From: a candidate division WOR-3 bacterium
GTDB taxonomy: Bacteria > SDB-A
Assembly (NCBI GenBank): GCA_016926475.1
Contig: JAFGON010000096.1
Location: 1 to 45,641 of the forward strand
Direction of reading: 5' to 3'
DNA length: 45,641 nt
Numbering within the stretch: the first letter of the stretch is position 1; each line of letters opens with the position of its first letter. Shown here one piece after another: positions 39,577 to 45,641 of the stretch. A program made the translations under genes and the position numbers. A model generated the notes under the pieces. That model saw nothing but the letters and a program-made list of their open reading frames with translations. It did no database searches and had not been told where the DNA came from.

Positions 39577-40773
39577 TTATTTATTGAAGACCATTTTCAT
39601 CAACGTCGGGACCAATGAAGATGTCATTTTAAAAAGGGCAGGCACAGACTTAATCAGTCCTAAAAGCATTTCATCCGCTGAAAATTTTTCTATGGTTTTG
39701 CCGTCCAGATTCTTTTTTGCCCAGTCAAAAACCGGCGGCATAATTTTTTTGTCGTTTGCTATATAGACGTTTCTCAAAAAAAGCCTCTGTTCAAACTGTC
39801 TTCCCTCACCGTGCCACCACGCTTTGTCGTATATATTAGAATCTTCGAGTTTATCCTTTTTTAGGAGTTTTGACGCTATTTCAGACGCAAGCCTCGCAGA
39901 TGTGAGCGCAGGTCCTATTCCTCCTCCGCTCAAAGGATCTGCCAGTCTTGCGGCGTCTCCGACGAGAAAAACCCCGTTGGCGGAAAGTCTGTCCATCTTT
40001 TTTACCGGCACCACGCCGGCAGTTTCGGAAACTATTCCTGCGCTTTTGAAACTTCCGCTCAGCCAATCATCGAGCCTCTCCAAAGCAGTTTTGCCCCCGG
40101 CATCTCCCCTTATTCCAAGACCTATATTGGCGGAATGGTTTTCCTTTGGAAAACTCCAGGCGTATCCACCGGTGAACAGATCTTCATCAAGAGCCAAAAG
40201 AAGCGCTCCATCCTCTTCCATACCTGAAATATCGGCTCGGACTTCACAGCAGGAATAAATATCCCTCGGCGAAATGCTCGTGTCTATGCCCGCCATTTTG
40301 CCTACCATAGATTCAGGCCCGTCTGCGCCGACGACAATTTTCGCTTCTATTTCAACCGGTAATCCGTTTTTTTGCCCTTTCGCCCTCCAAAATCCATCTT
40401 TTTGCTTGAGTTCGTTTACAGTGCAGCCCAGAATAATTTCAGCGCCCGCTCTCGCCGCGAGATACCCCAGATATTGGTCGAACAATTCTCTGTTCAAAAT
40501 TACGCCGTGGCCGGGAGAATTCAACCTCACCCTGTCGCATTTATAGTCAATTATGATTCTGTCTATCTCAAAAGAGACCAGGTTTTTAGGGATTTCACCG
40601 ACGATATCCCTAATGGTCGGTAGGTCCAACCCCTCCGCGCATCTTATGTCCCCTCCTATTCTGTCCCTTCTCTCGACTGCCGTGACTTGAAAACCCTCCT
40701 GGGCTAAAAACCTGGCGGCGGTCGTCCCCGCTGGGCCGCATCCGACTACGAGGGCGTCAGTTTTTATCTTCAT
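39577..40773 (-). CDS. Geranylgeranyl-reductase-family FAD oxidoreductase
   Basis: 398 aa from ATG 40773 with GGAG six bases upstream (frame extends to TTG 40785). FAD-binding motifs: N-terminal 'ALVVGCGPAGTTAARFLA' with 'VERRDRIGGDIRCAEG', 'IVVGADGPESMVG', and the C-terminal 'VFLVGDAARLADPLSGGGIGPAL'. The 'GGDIRCAEG' signature and size fit the geranylgeranyl reductase group, which hydrogenates isoprenoid double bonds (archaeal lipids, chlorophyll, quinone or polyprenol side chains). It overlaps the ferredoxin gene by 17 bases, and the ferredoxin is the likely electron donor. The natural substrate in this bacterium is unknown. Confidence 0.88.
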   Translation of the reverse strand: MKIKTDALVVGCGPAGTTAARFLAQEGFQVTAVERRDRIGGDIRCAEGLDLPTIRDIVGEIPKNLVSFEIDRIIIDYKCDRVRLNSPGHGVILNRELFDQYLGYLAARAGAEIILGCTVNELKQKDGFWRAKGQKNGLPVEIEAKIVVGADGPESMVGKMAGIDTSISPRDIYSCCEVRADISGMEEDGALLLALDEDLFTGGYAWSFPKENHSANIGLGIRGDAGGKTALERLDDWLSGSFKSAGIVSETAGVVPVKKMDRLSANGVFLVGDAARLADPLSGGGIGPALTSARLASEIASKLLKKDKLEDSNIYDKAWWHGEGRQFEQRLFLRNVYIANDKKIMPPVFDWAKKNLDGKTIEKFSADEMLLGLIKSVPALFKMTSSLVPTLMKMVFNK

Positions 40774-40954
40774 CTTTCTCTCCAAGTTTTATGGCACCCA
40801 TTGGGCATACTTTGACGCAGTTCATGCAGAAAACGCATCTCTCATGTGAATAAAACAGTTTATCATTTTTCATCGAAAGAGCTGTCGGCTGACAGACTGC
40901 AACGCATCCCCCGCACAATTTGCACTTTGAATGTTCAATCAATATCCTTTTCAT
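40757..40954 (-). CDS. 2[4Fe-4S] ferredoxin
   Basis: 65 aa from ATG 40954 (GGAG five bases upstream; a GTG at 40960 overlaps the permease stop as GTGA and is the alternative). It contains two Cx2Cx2Cx3C clusters: 'CKLCGGCVAVCQPT' and 'CVFCMNCVKVCPMG'. The second differs from korD in spacing of surrounding residues, so the two are not recent duplicates. It immediately precedes and overlaps the flavoprotein and so probably passes electrons to it. Confidence 0.9.
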   Translation of the reverse strand: MKRILIEHSKCKLCGGCVAVCQPTALSMKNDKLFYSHERCVFCMNCVKVCPMGAIKLGEKDEDKN

Positions 40955-40956
40955 AT

Positions 40957-42252
40957 TCACTCCGCGAGAAGTTCCGGCAAGTTTCTATCAACTGTTCTCA
41001 AATATACAAAATAAGCTATAACGGAAGGAATTATACTCAAAGTGAGCAGTATAATCAAAAGTAAAATTACCGGAAACGCGATTACACCGCCGGTGAGTAT
41101 GTGTATAGAAGGCAAAAACTGTTCTATAAACTTGTCCAAAGCTTTTGAGAGCGCGAATCCCAGAGAATAACCTATAAGCAAATCCACAAAAGCAATTGAA
41201 AAAACCTGAAAAGAAAATATTTTCGTAAGATCAGAAGTTGAAGCGCCGAGAGCCCTTAAAACTCCTATCTGACCGGAACGCTCTGATATTCCTCTTGAAA
41301 TAGTGTATATCGTGCTCGTCAGGGACGAGATGACGATTATCAGAGAGAAAGCGGTTATGCCGAAAGTTACAAGCCTTAAAAAAGTAGATGTTTTTTTGAC
41401 AAGTTCGCTGTCGGTTCTCGCTTCAAAACCCATTTTTTCTATTTCCTCTACAACTTTTGAGACCTCAGAAGGCGACTCCACTGTCACTATCACTGAGGAA
41501 TACTGCTGCGGCTTTTCGGGGTGGTAGTAGGAATTAGCCTCCCTGACAAACTCTGTCGGGACTCCGAGGGCGAGAAGCGACAGGTTGGATGATAGCCCGA
41601 CGAGTTTTACCCTGAATAGCCTTGGCGGCAGGCTTTCTTCTGTTATAGAGCTTCTACCGACTTCGAGGTTTGCTTCAAAACCTATCACGGCTTCGGGGGT
41701 TATTCCGGGAAGTTTATTTGCCGGTGCCAGTCCCGCGTTGTAAAGATTTAGAAGTGAAGATGAAATCACCACGGGCAAAATCCTTGCTGAACTGTCGTAG
41801 AAACTCCGTTTAAAATGGAGTCTTGCGACAGGGTCGTCTATGTAAGAACTGTCAATTCCCTCTATAGTGACATCAGTGAAGTAATTGCCTTGAATCCCGG
41901 GGACGTGCCCTGATAAAGAAGCTGGGACTGTGCAGAATAGCTGTGAATCAATTGAGACTACTCCCTCTATTCGAAGAATTTTTACGGCCGCTTCGTAGTC
42001 GAGAATCGAAGAGTTTTTTTTGTCGATGGTGAAAAAACCGACCCTGTTGACGGCAGGAGACACGAGTATCTGACCGCTGGTGAGAGAAGACGAGAATATT
42101 TTCCCAAGCGCGGATTTGATGCCAAACCCGAGAGAGAGAAAAAGGAAGACAAGCGAAGTGCTTACAACAAGCATTGTGCTCGAATACAAAAACGAGGACC
42201 AGTGCCCGCTGTTCCAAAAAGAGAAAGCCCGGATTGAGTTCCTAAACTTCAT
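40957..42252 (-). CDS. LolC/FtsX-type ABC transporter permease
   Basis: 431 aa from ATG 42252 with GGAGG six bases upstream; the longer frame to 42291 overlaps the ATPase. It has one N-terminal membrane helix (~25-50), a large periplasmic domain (~55-285, MacB-core-like), and three C-terminal helices of the FtsX domain ('LVTFGITAFSLIIVISSLTSTIY', here as one helix; 'ERSGQIGVLRALGASTSDL'). The family includes the LolCE lipoprotein-release permeases and MacB. With the adjacent ATPase and lipoprotein genes, lipoprotein trafficking is the most natural guess. The ATPase gene overlaps it by 11 bases. Confidence 0.88.
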   Translation of the reverse strand: MKFRNSIRAFSFWNSGHWSSFLYSSTMLVVSTSLVFLFLSLGFGIKSALGKIFSSSLTSGQILVSPAVNRVGFFTIDKKNSSILDYEAAVKILRIEGVVSIDSQLFCTVPASLSGHVPGIQGNYFTDVTIEGIDSSYIDDPVARLHFKRSFYDSSARILPVVISSSLLNLYNAGLAPANKLPGITPEAVIGFEANLEVGRSSITEESLPPRLFRVKLVGLSSNLSLLALGVPTEFVREANSYYHPEKPQQYSSVIVTVESPSEVSKVVEEIEKMGFEARTDSELVKKTSTFLRLVTFGITAFSLIIVISSLTSTIYTISRGISERSGQIGVLRALGASTSDLTKIFSFQVFSIAFVDLLIGYSLGFALSKALDKFIEQFLPSIHILTGGVIAFPVILLLIILLTLSIIPSVIAYFVYLRTVDRNLPELLAE

Positions 42253-42922
42253 CCACGACCTCCACTTTTTTATCTTGAACCAAAAAGACACAGTCCGGGT
42301 TCAAGGAAACATTGTGGACAACTGCAATAAATGTAAAAGGCTTTTCTGATCTCAGTTCACCGACAAGGTCGAAAAGAATTTTTGTGTTTTTCTCATCGAG
42401 GCTCGCCGTAGGCTCATCGCAGAGAAGTATCGAAGGAGAATTTATCAGCGCTCTGGAAAACGCCACCCTCTGTTTTTCTCCCCTTGAAAGCTTGTTTACG
42501 CTGTGGTTATAAACTTCTTCCAACCCAAGCCGCACAAGAAGCCATTTTGCCCTTTCATTAATCCTTTTATAAGGCAAATCCGTAAAAAGGGCCGGCAAGA
42601 CTACATTTTCAAGAGCGGAGAGATTCCCCAATAAATGAAAATCCTGAAACACAAAACCAATCATCTTCTGCCTCATCAGAGACATCTCCCTGTTTCCGAG
42701 TTTTTTCACGTCTTTGCCGTCAATGAGAACTTCTCCGGAAAAATCCTTGTCTATCGACCCCAGAATTCTCAGCAAGGTCGATTTGCCGCTTCCGGAGAGG
42801 CCTTTGATGAAATATATCTTTTCTTTCTCGATTTTAAGATCAATATCTTTTAGGACCTCTAAAGTTTCGGAGGGGAGTTTGTAGCACTTTTTGAGGTTTT
42901 TTACATTTATCAGAGGTTCCAA
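42242..42922 (-). CDS. LolD/MacB-type ABC transporter ATPase
   Basis: 226 aa from TTG 42922 (AGGCGG about five bases upstream, conserved N-terminus at 'LINVKNLKKCYKL'); an ATG at 42967 is possible but would overlap the upstream gene by 58 bases. Complete ATPase motifs: Walker A 'GLSGSGKST', Q-loop 'VFQDFHLLGN', signature 'LSRGEKQRVAFSRAL' (Arg for the usual Gly), Walker B 'ILLCDEPTASLD' and H-loop 'VVHN'. The pairing with the FtsX-type permease and a lipoprotein suggests the LolCDE/MacB group. Confidence 0.92.
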   Translation of the reverse strand: MEPLINVKNLKKCYKLPSETLEVLKDIDLKIEKEKIYFIKGLSGSGKSTLLRILGSIDKDFSGEVLIDGKDVKKLGNREMSLMRQKMIGFVFQDFHLLGNLSALENVVLPALFTDLPYKRINERAKWLLVRLGLEEVYNHSVNKLSRGEKQRVAFSRALINSPSILLCDEPTASLDEKNTKILFDLVGELRSEKPFTFIAVVHNVSLNPDCVFLVQDKKVEVVDEV

Positions 42923-43695
42923 AAAAACCGCCTGGAAATTGACGCGTGGACTTTTTTCGGATCCCATCCACTGAAAGATACTTTGGCTGAAATCTCCCCA
43001 GAATCCACTATTGCGAAAGCTTCCAAAACAAGGCTCTTTTCACCCATCACCCTCGCCGAGAAGCCTTGAACTTTTTCGGCTTTGACATCCTCCAAAAAAA
43101 GAGGCTTCAATTCCGAAGGGACCATGTCGAGTAGCGAGAAAACCGAACCCGGTATAAAAACCCTCACCCAGTCATTTTCTGAAAACATCTCCGACAATTT
43201 TTGAAAATTGTCCGATCTATGAAAAGGCCTGTCGTTTTCAATGATCCCTTTTAGTATTGTGTAGGACGAGCTTCCGGAATAGACATACGCCCTGGAATCC
43301 ACAAGGGTATAGCCTCCCGTTTCCCTGTTAAGGTCGTCGCGGAATATCACCATTTTCTCGACAGTGTCTTTTAGGCTTTCAATTCTAGAGGGAAAAGCGG
43401 TGTCAGAGATAAACATGAACTTAATCTCTCCATTTACCGGGTTGAAGCCTAAAAAACAGAAAGCCCAGGGTTTTTGAATTCTCTGGGGTAACGGCCAACC
43501 CATTCTATTTATCAATACTTCTCTCAACACACCGTAATACTGATCCGAGACTTCATCGGGTGTTTTTTGTGTGACTTCAAAATACAGCATAACACCTTCT
43601 TGAACATTCTCTCCGTAAGGCGTAAAAGTCTTTTGAATGCAACCCGTTGAATAAAAGATATAAAACCCTAAAAAAACAAAGAAAACTTTCTTCAT
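42910..43695 (-). CDS. Lipoprotein of unknown function beside a LolCD-like transporter
   Basis: 261 aa, ATG 43695, with AAGGAG upstream. The signal peptide ends 'YSTGC' (Cys19). Beyond it nothing clear is recognised: 'PYGENVQEGVMLYFEVTQKTPDE', 'REVLINRMGWPLPQR', and 'KPWAFCFLGFNPV' are read here in pieces. The rest is a mix of beta-strands and amphipathic helices. It resembles small outer-membrane-associated lipoproteins, possibly DUF4837-like, but that is only a weak impression. It is the first gene of the seven-gene minus operon, and its stop overlaps the ATPase start by 13 bases. Confidence 0.75.
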   Translation of the reverse strand: MKKVFFVFLGFYIFYSTGCIQKTFTPYGENVQEGVMLYFEVTQKTPDEVSDQYYGVLREVLINRMGWPLPQRIQKPWAFCFLGFNPVNGEIKFMFISDTAFPSRIESLKDTVEKMVIFRDDLNRETGGYTLVDSRAYVYSGSSSYTILKGIIENDRPFHRSDNFQKLSEMFSENDWVRVFIPGSVFSLLDMVPSELKPLFLEDVKAEKVQGFSARVMGEKSLVLEAFAIVDSGEISAKVSFSGWDPKKVHASISRRFFWNL

Positions 43696-43715
43696 ATCAG
43701 CTCCTTGATTTCAGG

Positions 43716-43744
43716 ATTATAAGATTTTTTAATCTATATATTAA
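43716..43744 (-). promoter_or_regulatory. Candidate promoter of the lipoprotein-uvrC operon
   Basis: On the minus strand TATAAT (43721-43716) is preceded, at 17 bases, by TTAATA (43744-43739, four of six matches). The transcript would start about 14 bases upstream of the ATG at 43695, leaving a short leader with AAGGAG. The region 43696-43916 otherwise holds no gene and is very AT-rich. Confidence 0.5.
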
Positions 43745-43877
43745 GTCCTTTTTATCTAAAATCAAAAAAATGCTTTATTATGTTTGATTTTGAAAATACG
43801 ACGCTATTAATTATGTGGTTTTAACGAGATCTCAATGATCTACCAATTAAGGTATTGAATATCCAAAAAAAATCAGC

Positions 43878-43906
43878 TTGAACATAAATTTTCTGTATAT
43901 TAGAAT
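43878..43906 (+). promoter_or_regulatory. Promoter giving a nearly leaderless sugar-transferase mRNA
   Basis: TTGAAC (43878-43883), 17-base spacer, TAGAAT (43901-43906). The ATG of the sugar transferase is only ten bases beyond the -10, so the transcript would begin roughly zero to five bases before the start codon. No Shine-Dalgarno is visible ahead of the ATG, in contrast with most genes here, which fits leaderless translation. Confidence 0.55.
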
Positions 43907-43916
43907 GTTTGCTTAA

Positions 43917-45311
43917 ATGAAAATTAGAAGAAGAAACTTTATTCAATTTTACCTTTATCTCGCCGCAGATTTATTGACCATTTTTTTTTCATTTGTCCTG
44001 GCGTATTATGCCAGATTCAATTTCATAAAATTTCATCTGGTACCTGGTTTTAAACCTTTTTTTGAAATCTATTTAATGGCTTTCTTCTTCACAACATTTT
44101 CTTATCTTTTAATATTCTACCTTCTCGGACTGTACGATACTCAGAAAAAACACTACATTATTGATGAATTTTATGACATAGCCAAAGGAATCCTTTTCGG
44201 AACAGCCCTTGCTCTTCTGCCTGCCTTTTTTTACAGAACAGGAAGCTTCTCGAGACTTGTCCTTGTCATAGGCGGGACGATTTCTTTCTTTCTCATCAAC
44301 CTCAACAGGGTTCTCATATACATAATCCTCAGATATTTCAACAAAAAAGGAAGAGGCGTAATCAGGACAGCAATTGTCGGAAGCGGAGAACCGGCAAAAA
44401 CCATTTTAGAAATGCTCAACAGAGACAAAGAATTCAAGTTAATCGGTCAGATCGCTGGAATAAATGACATGTCCTTAGAAAATGTAAAACTCCTCGGATC
44501 AAGCGAAGACATACGAACGATAGTCAAAGAAGAAGGAATTGACATGCTCGTCATGGCATTCCCTCTCAGAAACTCGAGCGACGCGACCAACATAATAAGG
44601 AGCTGTGCTAATCTCGACGTCCAGCTCAGGTTTCTTCCCGACATACACGGCCTTGTTTCGAGCAGAATAAAATTTTTTGAAATCGGCGGCCTTCCTCTTC
44701 TCGGCCTAAGAGTTTTCCCCCTGACAGGCATCAACAAGTTCATTAAACGTTTCCTCGACATAACGGTTTCAACAGTGGGACTAATATTCACCTCTCCTTT
44801 GATGCTTCTTACCGCCTTAGGTGTAAAATTGACTTCCCCCGGTCCCGTCTTCTATCGGCAAGAAAGAGTTGGAAAAGACGGAAAAATCTTTATAATGATA
44901 AAATTCAGATCAATGAAAAAAGACGCGGAAAAATACACAGGTCCCGTGTATGCCCAGAAAGAAGACTCTCGCAAGACCAGATTTGGTTCTTTTATCAGGG
45001 CGGCAAGCATTGACGAACTCCCACAACTTTTTAATGTCATCAAAGGCGATATGAGCTTGATAGGCCCCAGGCCCGAACGAGAGATTTTCGTCGAGAAATT
45101 TATAGAAGAAATTCCAAGATATAACGAGCGACACCGTGTAAAACCCGGCATCACCGGCTGGGCTCAGGCAAATGATTTACGGGCAAATTCGTCCATCGAA
45201 GAACGTGTTGCCTATGACTTGTATTATATAGAAAATTGGTCCTGGGACTTCGACATTAAAATCATGCTCAGAACAGCTTTTACAATATTTTTCCATAAGA
45301 ATGCTTATTAA
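43917..45311 (+). CDS. Polyprenyl-phosphate sugar-phosphate transferase (WbaP/WcaJ-like)
   Basis: 464 aa, ATG 43917. The N-terminal ~150 residues contain four or five membrane helices. A Rossmann-like domain ('TAIVGSGEPAKTILEMLNRD') follows. The C-terminal bacterial sugar transferase domain includes a further helix ('KRFLDITVSTVGLIFTSP'), 'LTSPGPVFYRQERVGKDGK', 'KFRSMKKDAE', 'ASIDELPQLFNVIKGDMSLIGPRPE' and 'PGITGWAQAND'. The family starts surface-polysaccharide repeat units by moving a sugar-1-phosphate to undecaprenyl phosphate. The catalytic Asp-Glu ('DELPQ') is present. This marks the start of an extracellular-polysaccharide locus extending beyond the window. Confidence 0.94.
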   Translation: MKIRRRNFIQFYLYLAADLLTIFFSFVLAYYARFNFIKFHLVPGFKPFFEIYLMAFFFTTFSYLLIFYLLGLYDTQKKHYIIDEFYDIAKGILFGTALALLPAFFYRTGSFSRLVLVIGGTISFFLINLNRVLIYIILRYFNKKGRGVIRTAIVGSGEPAKTILEMLNRDKEFKLIGQIAGINDMSLENVKLLGSSEDIRTIVKEEGIDMLVMAFPLRNSSDATNIIRSCANLDVQLRFLPDIHGLVSSRIKFFEIGGLPLLGLRVFPLTGINKFIKRFLDITVSTVGLIFTSPLMLLTALGVKLTSPGPVFYRQERVGKDGKIFIMIKFRSMKKDAEKYTGPVYAQKEDSRKTRFGSFIRAASIDELPQLFNVIKGDMSLIGPRPEREIFVEKFIEEIPRYNERHRVKPGITGWAQANDLRANSSIEERVAYDLYYIENWSWDFDIKIMLRTAFTIFFHKNAY

Positions 45312-45342
45312 TGCATAATCTGAAATTACAAAAAAAAAAATA

Positions 45343-45641
45343 ATGAAATACAAACTATGTCAAGTTATAAACCACGCCAAAATTGCCGGAACAGAAAAGC
45401 ACGTCTTGCTTTTATCAACAAATCTTTCAAAAAACGATTTTATATGCACTGTCTGTTCTTTCGAATCAGGTGAATTGATAAATCATTTAAACGAATTACA
45501 GATCAAAACCAAAACAATACAAAACAAAAATAAATTGATTCACTTTTTATGTTTAGTTAGATTCTTAATGACCAATGAATTTGATTTAGTCCATTGTCAT
45601 TCTGGCGGATACGGATGCATAGCAGCCAAAATTGCGGGAAT
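45343..45641 (+). CDS. Glycosyltransferase N-terminal domain (GT4 family), cut by window edge
   Basis: I translated the first ~99 codons by hand. ATG 45343 is preceded by an A-rich stretch without a clear ribosome-binding site. The start 'CQVINHAKIAGTEKHVLLL' and the motif 'EFDLVHCHSGGYGCIAAKIAG' fit the N-terminal acceptor lobe of GT4-type transferases, where 'HxHxxxxG' is typical. The gene runs off the right edge. It is noticeably more AT-rich than most genes in the window. It probably belongs to the polysaccharide locus begun by the sugar transferase 31 bases upstream. Confidence 0.85.
   Translation, partial: MKYKLCQVINHAKIAGTEKHVLLLSTNLSKNDFICTVCSFESGELINHLNELQIKTKTIQNKNKLIHFLCLVRFLMTNEFDLVHCHSGGYGCIAAKIAG

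Noticed and set aside
43696-43916. Possible small gene or regulatory RNA in the AT-rich intergenic stretch
   Set aside because: Only two promoters facing opposite ways and a weak A/T hairpin are visible; no ORF or stable structure supports a gene.

Overview
This window looks like chromosome from an uncultivated, diderm (Gram-negative-type), probably anaerobic bacterium. The evidence is: lipoprotein signal peptides with lipobox cysteines; a LolCD-like ABC pair; secreted subtilisin-like and M14 peptidases, several with short C-terminal beta-domains of the FlgD-like or sorting type; a ferredoxin-dependent 2-oxoacid oxidoreductase; and a geranylgeranyl-reductase-like flavoprotein beside a ferredoxin. 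By eye GC is in the low 40s. The combination resembles candidate phyla such as WOR-3, TA06 or Cloacimonadota. That placement is inference; no marker phylogeny could be run. Coding density is very high, genes overlap by ATGA/TTGA/GTGA junctions, and about ten genes appear to start with TTG. No stretch over 300 bases lacks a gene.

Left part (1-9796, all minus strand): one long operon, read from right to left. It holds an unknown protein with a G10 tract, an APC permease fused to a PTS EIIA domain, holA, a coiled-coil/zinc-ribbon protein, a sulfatase-modifying-factor-like lipoprotein, an M24-fold protein that has lost its metal ligands, an HD-domain protein, a 2-hydroxyacid dehydrogenase, a small helical protein, rsmD, coaD, and a class I aminotransferase cut by the window edge. 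A promoter (about 9817-9844) lies just downstream of a strong terminator. Next come tRNA-Pro(CGG) and a secreted subtilase (9909-12364, minus).

Middle-left (12440-17316, plus): four coupled genes. They are a secreted protein with twelve GDDxY repeats, an exported HEAT-repeat protein, a YtcJ-like amidohydrolase and a CpsB/YwqE-like PHP phosphatase.

Centre (17343-31015, minus): a 13-gene head-to-tail array. In transcription order it is rimO, two beta-propeller lipoproteins, a gamma-carbonic-anhydrase-like protein, korA, korC, a 987-aa GlnE/GlnD-like double nucleotidyltransferase, korD, korB, then four surface-glycan genes (epimerase/dehydratase, GT4, LPG-synthase/flippase-like membrane protein, GT2). 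The double nucleotidyltransferase embedded among all four kor subunits is the most interesting observation here.

Right part: tRNA-Leu(CAA) on plus; a macro-domain protein translationally coupled to a four-winged-helix/zinc-ribbon protein (31146-33892, minus); a secreted M14 carboxypeptidase (33989-36025, plus); and a seven-gene minus operon (43695 to 36026) of lipoprotein, LolD-like ATPase, LolC-like permease, ferredoxin, geranylgeranyl-reductase-like enzyme, subtilase and uvrC. The right edge (43917 onward, plus) opens an AT-richer polysaccharide locus with a polyprenyl-phosphate sugar transferase and a truncated glycosyltransferase. No insertion sequence, prophage, CRISPR array or rRNA was seen.
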